Shown here in pieces: positions 12,819-25,194 of a stretch of DNA of 64,000 nt (positions are counted from its first letter, which is position 1; each line of letters opens with the position of its first letter). The stretch is taken from NCBI GenBank assembly GCA_037176705.1, contig CM073893.1, forward strand, positions 14,012,074-14,076,073, written 5' to 3'. The notes under the pieces are model-generated. The model was not told where the DNA came from. It worked only from the letters and a program-made list of their open reading frames with translations, and did not search any database. Source of the stretch: Molossus alvarezi (taxonomy: Eukaryota; Chordata; Mammalia; Chiroptera; Molossidae). A program made the position numbers and the translations under genes.

Positions 12819-12975
12819 CAGCAGGTCCTCGAATAATGTTTCGTTATATCGATGAGATGCTCTAGGAACTTAAGTTTTGTTTATATCAATTAACCTATGG
12901 TAAAACCGGTTTTGTTATATACCATCTCACTGAAAATCACAGAACCTATCAACGCTGTTAAATGAGGACTTACTG
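12819..12975. mobile_element. Probable Tigger/pogo-like MITE
   Basis: The left end CAGCAGGTCCTCGAATAAT and the reverse complement of the right end CAGTAAGTCCTCATTTAAC agree at about two thirds of positions. CAGTNGGTCCTC-like ends are typical of the Tigger group. TA follows the right end; the left flank is TC, so the TA duplication is not intact. Interior without coding frame. Confidence 0.45.
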
Positions 12976-13058
12976 TAAGTGTCTCTAAATTTTCTTAGTA
13001 TGGGTCCACCAAGAACATCTTGGGAAACAAATATCACAACTAATTTGTATTGGGCATA

Positions 13059-13176
13059 CAGGAATGGGCAAAAACAGGTATACAGTTGTGAGTACACAGT
13101 TTATTCTTGTATTATTTATTAATGACTGAATTATTTATTTGTATTACCAATGTAAACCTACGTTTTCCCACCCCTG
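13059..13176. mobile_element. Mariner-type MITE (118 bp, TA flanked)
   Basis: The left end CAGGAATGGGCAAAAACAGGTATACAG cut to its core CAGGAATGGGCAAAA pairs with the reverse complement of the right end, CAGGGGTGGGAAAACG. TA dinucleotides flank both ends (13057-58, 13177-78). There is no transposase frame; the interior is AT-rich (TTATTCTTGTATTATTTATT). Bats are known for several waves of mariner and hAT elements. I recall mammalian sequences with this same end but cannot name the family. Confidence 0.75.
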
Positions 13177-13179
13177 TAT

Positions 13180-15405
13180 AATAGGTTTACAATTTATTAA
13201 TAACTGCAGAGTAACAAGAGACATACACCTTCACTTCCACTCCAACAAAAGAGGGGCCTGCCAACTCTCTTGGAGTTTGGGTCTGGTCAACTACCTATGT
13301 GCTCCCAGGCTTAAGAACTAAAGGGCTACACATGAAAATGCAGAAAAATTATAAAAGTGACCCAAGCAGCTCCTTCACTTATCCTGCAGGGAAATGCTGA
13401 CTATCCAGAAGCCCCACAAAGAAAACAAATCCCCAAGGGCTACTATTACCTATGCTGACACCAACTCACCCGTACACAGGAAGCCATTTGCAGACATTAC
13501 CTCATCCTCTAATCTCACATCGAACCAGGTAACAAGTTATCCGCAACTTCTCTTGTCTGTGAGATCATGGCCCAAGCACCAGAACAACTCACGGCTTTGC
13601 TAAACCCCATGTACCTGCCACCAGCATGGATTAAGTGGTGGGCATCTCTGGCTTGTCCTGGAACCAAGCACTAAAATACAAAATGGGTCTCCGCTCTCAG
13701 TTCAGCAGAGAATTGAGTTTAAAATGGCCCACTGTGAGCCCTATTCTGAGCAGCTGTTTCATCCAAGGTCATCTTGCTGGAGCAATTTCAGTAGTTACAA
13801 CACCAATAATGTTTGCAGAAACTGTAGCAAGTATAAGAATCCCACACAGTGCCTAGGTTACTATCCTAGGTAATGTTTAAGTTTCATAGGAATTCTGAAG
13901 GTTGACTGGGATTAGAGTTCATGGAAAGAATAAGATGTAAATAATGGAACGACAAGCCCTCATAATGCTGCACTCCTTCTTCCTGGAGGATGTGAAGCTC
14001 TGCTTTCCACTAGAGGCTTCCAGTGCAAACAAGACTTTCACTTTTGGAAGACATGAACTTGATAAGGGAATTAATGCCAAGACGTTTCACTTAGCCTTCG
14101 AGTTCATGTGGTGATAGGAAAGAGGGGAAAGACAGTGTCATGCCACCAGTCAAGCTAAGAAAAGTTGCTCCAATCTCATTTTTTCCTTCTTCCTTTAACA
14201 GGTATCTTCTTAGCATGGAGCTTCCTCCTCTCCCAGCACTGCCAGTGAGCAGGCTGCACTGAAAGCCACCTCTCCCAGCCACCTGCAAAAACTGAAAGCT
14301 CACCTCTGAACTTCGATATGCCCTTGCCCCACTGTAGCTTCCTCCAAAGGATCCAGATACCTCAGCTGTCTCCTGCCACACCTTGTTTCCTACCACCAGC
14401 TAGACTACCTGCCTTCCTCCTTCCTTCATGCCAGCACACACCTCCATTTCCATTCCACAGAAACTTCGCTCACTTGCTAGTTAAACTGAGTCCATGTATT
14501 TCAGCTACCATTTTTTACACCAAAATAACTTAGTAAATTAGAATAAGGAACATGACCATGAGCACACCCTCATTTTAGAGGACCAGCCCAGCAACAGAAC
14601 CACGGCCCCATTTAGGAGCACTAAGAGATGACACAAGGTCCAATGTGTATGTGACACAGACTACTTCAACTGCCTCTTAGTGTGACTGTATCTCTTGGAA
14701 CAGCCTTTCTCTTACCTAACCACACCAACCAGTCTAAGTTCAACCAGCATCATGGTTGTTAAATCAGTTCAAACATGGAAAAACAAAAGCCAAGGTAAAG
14801 TCCTTCGGTGTGGCTGGTTCCCAGGTCAAGAAACAATCCTGGGTACACTTCCTGATACTTCCTTGGCTCTATGGTCACAGACACTGTCTAAGGAAGAAAT
14901 TCTCCCCCTCTGCCTTCTGCTCCACCCATGGAATCTACCAGCAAAACCTTCCTTCCATGTTGCTTCCTCTCACCAAGTGACATGAAACTTTAGAAACTGA
15001 TCTAAATAAATGACATCAGATGCATGATTTCATGTATATGCAGAGAGGGTTATGAAAGGGGCCTGCTAGTTTGAGTTCTGGCAGTACAATCAAGGTATTT
15101 TCTGCATTTGGACTACATCAGCAGTTTTCAAAGTGATCCATGCATGAGCCCAGGGTCTGGGAGTAGATGGTTTTATCAGTTCTACCCTCTGTGCTTCTGA
15201 CTCTCACGTTTTAAAGAAAGGGTTACATTGCTGGAAGGTGGAAAAAACCTGAAGGCTGGACTGACCTTGTAGTGTCTAAACACATAAACATGAGAATAAT
15301 CTATTTCCTTGTTGCTACTCCAACTCATTCAGACATTTACTTGCCTGGTAAGAGTCAAAACCAAGGAGAGGCTGACCTTCACCCTGGTTTAAAAATGTAT
15401 TTTAA
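13180..15405. other. Intergenic, unassigned
   Basis: Moderate-GC sequence between the MITE pair and a Ves SINE. CATCAGCAGTTTTCAAAGTG near 15118 may be a MER5 end. No supported gene. Confidence 0.5.
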
Positions 15406-15408
15406 TCA

Positions 15409-15652
15409 GCCCTGGCCTGTTTGGCTCAGCAGTTAGCGTGTTGGCCTGAGGTCCAGAGAGGCCCGAGTATCATTCCCGCTAAGGGCACGTACCTTGGTTG
15501 CAGTTTGTCCCCGGCCCTGGTTGGGTCATACGGGAGGCAGCCACTCGATGTGTCTTTCACGTCGATGTTTCTCTCTCTCTCTCCTACCCACTCTATCTGA
15601 GCAAAAAATAGAAAAATGTCCTTGAATGAGGATAAAAAACAAATTTAAAAAA
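15409..15652 (+). mobile_element. Ves SINE, full length
   Basis: GCCCTGGCCTGTTTGGCTCAG head to TTGAATGAGGATAAAAAAC end. Flanks TATTTTAATC and TCTTTTAATC look like a duplication. It is the last Ves copy before the SINE-free FOXO1 3' region. Confidence 0.88.
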
Positions 15653-16109
15653 AGAAGTCTTTTAATCGTCATTAATCTAATCCTAGCTCTTTCCTCAGGA
15701 CATATTATAAAAACAGCAAACATATAAAACCTCCCATCTGCAGCCACTTAGAAAGAGGAAGAAACACTCCTTCAGAAAGGTGTGACAGCAGCGCACAGCA
15801 TGGAGAGGCTCTCTGCTCTCCACACCACCCAGTGCCTGCTTGGTGAACTCCTAGTCAGGACCCCTACTTGCCCCTTAGGTGCTTTTTACCTTCAGCACTC
15901 TATTCTGACATGAGACTTAATTGCCCAGTAATTACTGTACCAGGTTGTGGTTTCAGGCATTCCAAAGATGAAGAACCTACACTCCAAGGTTGTTTTATTA
16001 TCAAGGGATTTTACTTGTTCTTAACTCTAGGGGGCTATGGTCTGATCAGAGAATGTTCACCCCACCCTCCAAAAAAAAATACCAGACTTGAATAAACCAT
16101 GGCACTGTG

Positions 16110-19100
16110 GTTGAAAATGATAGCAAAACACTGTTTTAAAAATCCTAATGAAGAGCTTATTCTGCACAATTAGAAAAGAAAGACACCAAACCATTTAAAC
16201 ATAATTTATGTACATTTATGGCTTTATACAATAACAGCAAAGATTGTTCTTGTCTGTAAGCACATCGGCATCATCAGGCACTTCTCAGAGTATTGGAACA
16301 GGGACATGGAATTTGCACTGTCACTAAACTCAAGTAGCAAAATGCAGGAGGCATGACTATGTCCTGACAGGACTTACATGGCCACACCTGGCCAAACTGC
16401 CAGGCTAGGCACCACCCTCAAGGAGGAGGCCAAGAGTCACGCCCAGCAGCTTTGTTTGCATAAACCACACTGGGTTTTTTTTTTACTGGATGATTACTCC
16501 CAAACTAAAATCAAAAAAGAAACTTCTCATTTAAAAGTCAGTGAAAATTAAGAACTCTTAAGAGCTGAATGTAAAAATTTTGTGGGACAAGTAACATATA
16601 TCCAGCAGCTGAACAAGTGTAAATTGTATACCTTTGGAGAACTGTTTCCATTTTAAGTGTCCTTCTCTGCTTGGGACATTCCGTTAATTTACTGCTCACT
16701 GGGGTATAACATTTGCTAATTAATTTAGACTTTGTCAGTTTGTCAAAGCAGAACTTTCTATGTAATGTGTCTATTATCTAAATATACTCCATATGCTTAT
16801 ATTACAGAAACAATACTTTATATTTAAAATATCTGAATAGCTCTATAATACAATATGCTTTTAATAACAGTACAAACCAAGGAAAAGAAGTCAGACAAGG
16901 CTGTATAGGTGGTATCATTTGCACATTTCACAGAGCAATCATGTACAATAACCGACACGATAGCTACTCCAGAAAGTCAGTATTCGTACAGAAAAGCATC
17001 ACCAGAGGTCACATGTTTTCAAAATAGACAAGGTGCCTTTCACTGGAGTTCACTGTACCCCGAGAGCTAGCTACCCAGTATTCATGTCAGAATTTCAGCA
17101 CAAAGAAAAATTTGAAGGAAAAAAAAGATATTTACACAGATGTAGGAGGAAGAAATGTGTTACAGTCACACTGCAGCAGTCTAGTGCTAACAGTGATGCT
17201 GGGGGCTGTCTCGGAGGCTCCTGTGACTGGCACCGGTGGGGAGAGGCAGTGGTGGAACGGAGACACGCAGGCTCCACACCAACAAGCTGTTGTACATGCC
17301 CTCTGAGAGGAACTAGGGTTTCTAAAACCAGACATATTTGGAGTGTCTAACAATAAAGACGGTTAGAGAAGTGGTTGTTTAATGAATTTTTAAAATAGTA
17401 TAAGTTACAGTGGGAAGCTTACAACAAAGCTGACCCCTGTAGGAAATCTATCGAGGACACGTATGTTCTTGTTAAACATGTAGGAAAAACCAAGCCAACA
17501 GAGATGCAATTCACAGACAAGACAAAACAAATGTGATTTGAGTTAAGTATATAGAAATCAGAACCTTCTCAAGCAGGCAAGATGAACATTTTTGTTCAGC
17601 TGTTCGTTTTATTTTGCTGACTTCAGGCATCCACATGACTTGAATATACCAATGCCATAAGTGGGACACAAAGCCAATTAATTTGGTCTGTCAGTTACAG
17701 GTAATTGGAAAATATTAAAACATAATGATCAGAATTATAGTTTAGGTTGCTAAAGGCTAAAGAAATTCTTATGCAAAAGCTTTTAAAATGAATTCAAATA
17801 TACAACTTACAGCTGATTTGTTGGTTTTCAAATTAATTGCCTCAATTTTTAAACAGGTTATTTTCCACTTGATAGCCATCTGTACTCATGAACACAAAGC
17901 ATTGTACAAATAACTGAAGCCTCGTTTCCAAATCCCCCCCTCACTTACTTCCCAGAGTGTGCTATGTAATCTGCAGGACAGAGGGAGAGAGCGATGAAAT
18001 GTGAGTGTTGACATACCCTTCAAGGCAGAGCTATAAAACCAACCTCCACCTAAACCAAAAAAAGCACAGAATTATGAGGGAAAACTTTTGATGAAGCTTA
18101 ACTTAAAATGGTTGTTGATCAAAACCCCAACTGAGAAAGCAGTGCTGTTTTAGATGCAGATCTCCCTTTCTGATCTACCACATCCCAAGGCCTCCCAGGA
18201 GTCTCTGCCATGACAAGCAGACAGGTGTCTATCAGAAGACTCAATGCTATTCAGTACGCTTAGTTCACAGAGTAACAGCAGATGTAATTTCTTTAAAATA
18301 CATACATAAAAACATATCAAGTTCTCCTAAACATGAAACACAAAATGTCCTTAACTATACATCACTCTCCTTCCAAATTAGGGCCAGAAACATTGGGTAT
18401 GCAAATACTAATTACAATGATTTTAAGATTAGTCAGAAACATCACCGAGCAGCATCCCAAAGTATACAAACCAGTTAAGCACGTACAAAATTAGCACTAA
18501 TCCAGTTAGAATACAAAATGCAAATTATGGATGCTGTCTCAAAAAGCTGGAATTCCACAAATTTACAAACATACTGTAACAAAGTAGATTCTAGTTTTAA
18601 GAAAACATTACAGGCCAATATCTATTCCAAAAATGATCTCAAGTCCCAACAATAACATCAAAAAATTATTTATCTGGAAATTAGAACCATTTATATGTTT
18701 GTACAAATTTGCAAATAACAAAAAAATAGAAAACACCTGTACAAGGCTGGCATTTATTCTTTTTTTCAAAAGAGTTTGACAAGTCCATTAATTCAGCAGA
18801 CTGATAGATTATTGGTTCTTGTGAAAATTATGTGGCAAAATGAATAGGTCCAAAGCTGTTCAATGAAGGTGCAGAATGGAGAGCTTGGTTCTCTGTGATT
18901 CTCAGTTCAGCAGAACACAGGTAGTACAAACAAAAGTTTAACTTATCACGGACATGAGACCATCACAGTATTACAAAAAGAGTATAAACTTTCCTTGGAC
19001 CAAATGGATATTTTAAAAAACAAAACACACACAAATACAATTCTGCAGCTACTGCTTATATACAAAACTTGAAAGCACACCAGGATCCGAAAATCTTTTC

Positions 19101-19379
19101 TGCAGTTATATGGTGTAGTGAGTTTGGCACTTGATTGTAATGAAATTTCCAATGGCACAGTCCTTATCTACAGTAGCACATAACCTGCAAACATTGGGCA
19201 AACATCCTGTACAGGAAAAATGTCTTCGCTGCCAAGTCTGACGAAAGGAAGGAAAAAAAAACCTTTTTTTTGTGTGTGTGTTTTTTTAAATCAAGAAAAT
19301 GAAAAGATGGGATGAAGAACATCTTTGGACTTCTCTCAGTTCCTGCTGTCAGACAATGTGAAGTACTTTTAAGTGTAGC
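16110..19379 (-). other. FOXO1: FOXO1 exon 3, 3' untranslated region (3' end approximate)
   Basis: The last, non-coding exon starts at 19379 after a clear acceptor. The sequence is AT-rich, free of SINEs and L1, and has no long frame, as expected for a conserved mammalian 3' UTR. Its length of about 3.3 kb is close to what I recall for human exon 3. The exact 3' end is not certain. Minus-strand AATAAA hexamers lie near 18752, 17609 and 15985, and TATAAA/CATAAA variants near 16213-16228. Sequence resembling the human transcript as I remember it continues to about 16.1 kb. Shorter isoforms from the 18.75 or 17.6 kb hexamers are possible. MicroRNA sites were not scanned. Confidence 0.75.
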
Positions 19380-19830
19380 CTATGGAAAAACACAAACAAT
19401 TAAAAAATAGCCAAATTAAAATCAATGCAACTTAACATATGAGAGTGACAGACATACTGGGGGAGGGGAGTAGCTAGAGCTTTCTCAAACAGCTCTGAAA
19501 TCATTCAGTGGGGGAAATTCCACTTAAAAAACCCTTTAGCATTTGATTTATATCAAATGTATTCATTAACCTAAGAGCTACAAAAAAGATGCAGCCATCT
19601 AACTGTTAAAAGAAAATCTTTAAAGCAGTTATGGAAGGTTCCATGTTTAAACTCAAAAGGAAAATTTATAAGCTGTAAAAAGAGTGAAGAATGAATAATG
19701 AAAGATGCCTCTCTGCAAGAGGCAGCTAGTTGACCTTTATAAAGTCCTAACCATGGAAGATAGATGGCAAGTTAGTGTTCCTCTCCTATAAGTTCTGTTT
19801 TTAGGTCTTTAGATAGTGGAGTGATCTTAC
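19380..19830 (-). other. FOXO1: FOXO1 intron 2 (within 3' UTR)
   Basis: This 451-bp GT-AG intron lies between the stop-codon exon and the last exon. The acceptor on the minus strand is a T-rich tract ending tttttccatag (AG at 19381-19380), followed by GCTACACTTAAAAGTAC. The joined exon ends resemble the human FOXO1 3' UTR as I remember it. No repeat or RNA gene is recognised inside. Confidence 0.85.
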
Positions 19831-21186
19831 CTGCTCAGTAACTCACTCTTAGCCTGACACCCAGCTATGTGTTGTCGTCTTGACACTGTGTGGAAAGCTT
19901 TGGTTGGGCAACACATTGTCAAAATTAAAATCCAACGTATCTCCATCCATGAGGTCATTCCGAATGATGGACTCCATGTCACAGTCCAAGCGTTCGATAA
20001 GCATGCCGTCCAAGTCACTTGGGAGCTTCTCCTGGTGGAGAATGCCCATTCTGCCATAGCCATTGCAGCTGCTCACCGAAGAGTAGCCCCCAAGAGCATT
20101 CACCTGCATGGGATGGGGCAGAGGCACTTGTACAGCTGTCTTCACTGGGGCTAGGCGGTTCATGGCCGAGGTGTGAGGCATGGTGTTTACTGCATGGGGC
20201 AAGGCACGCCCATTAACTACAGACGTTGGCTGAGCATGACCAGGGTGGGTATGGGAGCTGGGATTCATCATTTTGTTATGAGATGCCTGGCTGCCATAGC
20301 TTGGCATGACTGAATTAGGGCCCATCAACACATTCTGGCCCAGAACCCGGTTGTTAGGTTGGGCCACCCCAGAATCCACTGGTGCCATAATGTCATTATG
20401 GGGAGGAGAGTCAGAAGTAAGTAACTCCTTCAAGAGTCCTGGAGCACAGTTATACTGATTCAAACCTCCATAGCTCGATTTATTGTCCTGAAGTGTTTGC
20501 AATGACATCTGGGGCAAAGGGCTCATGCTGGATTGGCCATAGGTATATTTTTGGTAGTTTGGACTGGGTGAATTCAGACTGGTGTTTGGTGGTGCAAATG
20601 AGTAGCATGGTGCCTGCTGCATCATGGTGCCAGGTGAAGACTGGGTTGAAACAGTTAATGATGGTGGTGATGACAGGAGGTTGAGGTTATCCAAAAGGTT
20701 TTCCATGTTTTCAGGATTGCTTATCTCTGACAGACTGGGCAGAGTAGAAGCCATTTTTGCAGCGGAGGGTGGGTACACCATTGAATGCACATCCCCATCG
20801 CCAAGGTCATCCTGTTCAGTCATGATGGGAGAAAGTCTCCCACTAATAGTACTAGCATTTGAGCTAGTTCGAGGACGAAATGTACTCCAGTTATCAAAGT
20901 CGTCATTGCTGTGAGAGCCAGGGCTGGCAGGCCATTTAGAGAATTGAGACCCCGGACTGTCCCCAGCACCCTCTGGACCAGACTGGAGGGATGCTTTTTT
21001 CTTGGCGGCTCGGCCTCGGCTCTTAGAAAATTTACTGTTGTTGTCCATGGACGCAGCTCTTCTCCTGGGGGATTTTCCACTCTTGCCTCCCTCTGGGTTG
21101 AGCATCCACCAAGAACTTTTTCCAGTTCCTTCATTCTGCACACGGATGAACTTGCTGTGCAGGGACAGATTATGACGAATTGAATT
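19831..21186 (-). other. FOXO1: FOXO1 exon 2 with both splice sites
   Basis: On the minus strand the acceptor reads gttttgctttacag before AATTCAATTCG, with the AG at 21188-21187. The donor follows ...ACTGAGCAG as gtaagatcac, with the GT at 19830-19829. The stop codon (19851-19849) lies only 18 nt upstream of the exon 2/3 junction. That is under the roughly 50-nt limit for nonsense-mediated decay, so a spliced 3' UTR is tolerated. The exon is 1356 nt. Confidence 0.93.
19849..21186 (-). CDS. FOXO1: FOXO1 exon 2 coding part (residues 211-655, to stop)
   Basis: Forkhead transcription factor of the insulin/PI3K-AKT pathway; it binds DNA in the nucleus and is exported to the cytoplasm when phosphorylated. 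The segment encodes 445 residues plus TAA, and counting back from the C-terminal HSWVSG reproduces human numbering for a 655-residue protein. Visible in order: [10 protein letters not shown], the DNA-recognition helix with N211 and H215; the end of the forkhead wing ([17 protein letters not shown]); basic RRR and KKK clusters of the nuclear localisation signal; the AKT site S256 in RRRAAS; S319 in RPRTSS followed by S322, S325 and S329 (family knowledge: AKT, CK1 and DYRK1A sites); the leucine-rich [11 protein letters not shown] export-type segment; LKELL; and the acidic C-terminal activation region. The exon opens exactly at N211 in phase 0 after an acceptor. No frameshift or premature stop is seen. 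The N-terminal 210 residues lie on an exon beyond the right edge. FOXO3 and FOXO4 are excluded by the C-terminal half. Confidence 0.97.
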   Translation of the reverse strand, partial: NSIRHNLSLHSKFIRVQNEGTGKSSWWMLNPEGGKSGKSPRRRAASMDNNSKFSKSRGRAAKKKASLQSGPEGAGDSPGSQFSKWPASPGSHSNDDFDNWSTFRPRTSSNASTISGRLSPIMTEQDDLGDGDVHSMVYPPSAAKMASTLPSLSEISNPENMENLLDNLNLLSSPPSLTVSTQSSPGTMMQQAPCYSFAPPNTSLNSPSPNYQKYTYGQSSMSPLPQMSLQTLQDNKSSYGGLNQYNCAPGLLKELLTSDSPPHNDIMAPVDSGVAQPNNRVLGQNVLMGPNSVMPSYGSQASHNKMMNPSSHTHPGHAQPTSVVNGRALPHAVNTMPHTSAMNRLAPVKTAVQVPLPHPMQVNALGGYSSVSSCNGYGRMGILHQEKLPSDLDGMLIERLDCDMESIIRNDLMDGDTLDFNFDNVLPNQSFPHSVKTTTHSWVSG

Positions 21187-21189
21187 CTG

Positions 21190-24100
21190 TAAAGCAAAAC
21201 ATCATGTTAGAAACACAGTACTTCTCCAACTACATGGAAGTCCAGATTTCAACCCATACAGTCAGAATGGTTCTGAACCCCACTAAAAAAGAGTTCAAAC
21301 CAGTACAAGAAAAATATTATTTGATCTTAAAAACAGTATCTGTATCTTAATGAGGGAACAAAATTAAATACACATTATTATAAATATAAGTATATTTTAC
21401 AAGACAATTACACTGGTTTTACAACTTAAATTTTGTTTAGTTAGTCAGTGCTATGCAAATAGTACTTCCTAACAAAGTGCTGTAAAAACTCTTTCCATTT
21501 TATCACCCTCAAAACTATTGCCAATTCTCTTAAGATTGTATAATATGCCATTTACTCAAAGTAAGAAGTTTTGCATTACTGGGCCTACATAATTATGGGG
21601 GGGGGGGAGGGACAGCATATATTCTTAATCAAAAATTAAAAGCCTAAAACTCTAAGACTTAGGTTTATTTAAACCCTTAAAGTCTATTAGGCAAATAGCA
21701 AATACACAAGAATATAAGAAAAAAAGGGGTCTTCTTTTTTTTTAGAAAGTTGAACTGCCTCCTCCAAGGAAGAAAAATTTAAATTCGAGTGTAATTTGCC
21801 ACCCACACCTCCCCAAAATAACCAGTAGTATACATCAACTAACCCAAGGACACTGCATCCATAGTTACTCTCTGTCCAAAAAGACAACCTAGGAGGGGAG
21901 GAAGAGGTGGCAAGCACAAATAGCTTGAGGCTTCAACCTGCTAAGTACAGCTCCATGACTGAACTGTGCTACGTATACCCCTAGAACAATTAATGCTCAG
22001 TGGTGTCAGGTACATGGTAAGAGTCACCAAGAAGAATGTATTAGATCCCAACTTTGGGGACATAAGTTTTCACCAATCTAAGCTCCATTCCCTTCCTCCT
22101 TATTCACTGGGGTGTGGAAAGAAAGTATTATAAATACAAACCCACAGCTCCAAACACACAGGCTCAAGTTTCAGTAGAAGCAGCAAAGCACCAATCTGAC
22201 CCCCCCCCCCCAACTGGACATATAGTAAGATTGACAGCATCCACAGGGCCTCTGGGACAAACAGAAAAGGTGGGCTCCCTAAGACATAGGACTTCATCCT
22301 ATAGCTTTCAGTCCCCAGCATACAGGACAGGGCACACAGCAGACTCTCACTGCCTGCTCACTGAGCAGTGCCGCCTGTCATCGGGGCCCCAACCCCAAGA
22401 CCAGGAGCAAGATTCTCTGAGAGTCCTAGAACCCTGGGAGCAGGGCTGAGCCCCCTGGATCCATCAGTCACCCCTTTCCCTGACCACGAAAAGGCTCTGG
22501 CTGGATTTGTGGTCACACCGGGATGCAGCCACAATGCCCACATCCTCATGCCATCAACATGCCAATCACTGTGCCAGAACAAAGGCTGTGTAGGGCTGGA
22601 CAAGGCCAGAGCTCCAAAACAAACCATAAGCTCAAATTTTTTCTGTTTAAAAGAAAATAGAAAACAGAATAAAATAATTTTTTTTCACTTTCTAAAAGGA
22701 GATTTAAAAGTTAGAGTGAGGCCGGACAGTCAGAGCTGAAAAATCCACATTTCAAAACGCTCTCTGACCCTCTGTATTACATTCCACCCAAAGGTTGCAA
22801 CACAGCAGCTATGACAAGCCCTTCTGCCAGGGGACACAGAGAGTGTGGATCAGAAGGGCTCTGAGCGGGCTCTTCAGCCTGGGTACTGGGCAGGTATGTC
22901 AAGTGAATGACAGCAAAGGTTCTTTTGTTTCCAAAACTTTCCTCTTCCTTTCCACCTACAGACCTGTCCCCAAACTGAAGACTTCCTAAAAGAGACCGAG
23001 GACTATGTTTCCCTAATGTCCTATTTCATTCCCATGACACTCCCTTATGGGAAGGTTTTCACATACACACACGCAGGCGCGTGCACACACACACGCACAT
23101 ACCCTCACGCACCCTCCCACAGCCAGAGCCACAGCCTCATCTGCTGGGCCAACCAACACCAGCAAACCAAGTTCCAAATTCCTCCTTAAAGAAGCATCCC
23201 TGGGGTGGACCGGAATGGAGTCAAGTTCTGTGACCCTGTGACATGTTCTATATGCTGAAAGCCTGGGCATTTGCACAATATTCCATCATGACTACCTTGT
23301 TCTTTGAACACAACAGACACACACATAAGCTACAATGAAGAAATCTCTAGAGAAAAGGAAGCTAGACTCCTGTCCCTGTCACATTTAGTTAATGATAAAG
23401 GGGAAAGATCTTCCTAGATGATAAATTGCTGGCTGTGTCTCAGACTAGGGGAGGGGTGGCGCAGCTCCTCATTTATAATTAGATCAGTTCATCTGCAACT
23501 GCAATTGGGGGACATTTTTAATAAGACTGCAGAATACACGATGATGAAATCTTAAAAATTCAGGAAGCATTCACTAACTCAGATTGGACATACATTAACT
23601 CGCTAATTAGACTTTTTTTAAAAAGGCCCACAGCAATCCCTTACTTATTAAAACATTATGTTACATATTTTTCTAAGAGGACATTTGAGGTCGCTCTTTG
23701 AGTAACAGAGCTGTCTCCTAACTTTGCCAACAATTAAAAAAATTTTTTTCCGAACAGGAAAAAGTTTTCTGTGCAGGGTTTGTTACATAAATTCCTGTTT
23801 TTCACACAGCCAGCAGGACATTAAAGAAGCTATGACTTCCAGCGGGATGGGGGTGGGGGTGTTGAAGAAGTAAATCTTGTTAAAAAAAAAAAGAAAAAGT
23901 GTTGCTTTTTAACGGTGTTATGTCTGCAGGTCTCTGCTGGACATGGCCAAGGCCAGAGGAAAGTGTGGTTCATCCGTGGAACCATGCAGCAGAACCACAT
24001 GTACCCTCAGTGCTCTGAGATAGTCAGTTCTTAAACTATGGCCACTTACCCAAACCCCGAGTTTCTGCATGATGCCACTGAAGAAAAAGGCAAGTCAGCG

Positions 24101-24550
24101 AATTCCCCCCCCCCCCCCCAGCTGTATTTCTCTACAGCCCCAACGTTCTGCGAAGCAGAACTGGCTTTCCTTACTCTGGACATACCTCCCTCTGCAACCT
24201 GCTGCCCCCCTCTCCCTGCCATCTGCATGCCTGGCCACTCCAAGCAGTGCAGTACTTTCTTCTTGGGAAGCCTGATCCAATAAACTGCATGGATGGCGTG
24301 GGTGAAGCAGTATCCTGTACACTACATGCACTTGCTTGTTCAACCCACTCTGCTGGCTGTTTCTAAGTCAGGTGCTCTGTTTTATGTGCTCTACAGACTG
24401 ATTTCAAGCTCCTTAAAGGGCGAGGGGCTAAGTTTATTTTAATTTCCTAATCTTGAATCCCCTAACATGCTCTACACACAAGTAGAGTCGATGAGCATTT
24501 GTTGATTAACATCCAAAAAACATTACAGAGAAGATGTAATATCTTACACA
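21190..24550. other. FOXO1 intron 1, SINE-free stretch next to exon 2
   Basis: No Ves SINE or L1. Contains a poly-G run (21597-21607), poly-C runs (22200-22211, about 24106-24119) and an (AC)-rich patch near 23062-23100. Chance frames only. Confidence 0.6.
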
Positions 24551-24554
24551 TCTT

Positions 24555-24602
24555 TTATTCATTCATCCATGTACCATTTTATTCATTCATCCATGTACCA
24601 AT
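24555..24602. repeat. 24-bp tandem duplication
   Basis: TTTATTCATTCATCCATGTA followed by CCA appears twice in a row with a one-base spacer difference. It is a small local duplication in FOXO1 intron 1. Confidence 0.85.
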
Positions 24603-24829
24603 TTATACCAGGTAACATTTACTGAGACCTATTTTCTGCTACGTGCAGCAAATGACAAAAGGAGGGATTAGACACAGACTCTGCCCTAGGGTGTTTTATG
24701 ATCTACCTAGGGAAAGAACAAGTCCACCTAAATACAGACACAAGACAGAAACTGAGGCACAAAGGACTACCCAAGAACACTGACTTTTTCCCACCAAAGG
24801 TCACCCCCCCCATCCAACCCCACACTTGC

Positions 24830-25190
24830 CAACTTCGATATCAGCCCAAGTGTCCCTTCCTCCCAGAAGCATTTCCTGATAACCCCAGCCCATCCTGCAG
24901 CTCTCTAACACAGGACCTTGTTTACTCACCATATTGTGATTCTGCTATGTCTGGTCCCTTGGGAGCACATCTGGCTCCCCACTACACTGTAAGCTTCATG
25001 AGCTCAGAGACCTGGTCTGTCTTCTTGTACACTGTATCCTCACAGCTCCATCACCAAGAAGGCACTCAAGTATCTGCTGAATGGATTAACAGGTTCTACA
25101 TTTACAGGGCTGTTGTGAAGATTAAATGAGATAACACATGTTAAGTGCTTACCTCAATCAGTATTAGCTTGTGTTGCTATTATTAGCATC
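24830..25190 (+). mobile_element. L2 3' end followed by MIR
   Basis: CACTGTAAGCTTCATGAGCTC and CAAGTATCTGCTGAATGGAT are L2 3'-end signatures (24830-25085). CTGTTGTGAAGATTAAATGA with AAGTGCTTA is a MIR signature (25100-25190). Both are ancient mammalian repeats in FOXO1 intron 1, and a 143-codon chance frame overlaps them. Confidence 0.65.
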
Positions 25191-25194
25191 ATTA

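Noticed and set aside
14091..14396. 101-codon minus-strand frame
   Set aside because: Glycine/serine-rich translation of a CT-rich stretch, with a plus-strand frame overlapping; no support for a gene.
19867..21183. Several 60-125 codon frames on both strands over FOXO1 exon 2
   Set aside because: They overlap the true FOXO1 frame in other frames and show no independent signal.
24698..25129. 143-codon plus-strand open frame
   Set aside because: Most of it lies on an ancient L2 3' end, so it is not a gene.
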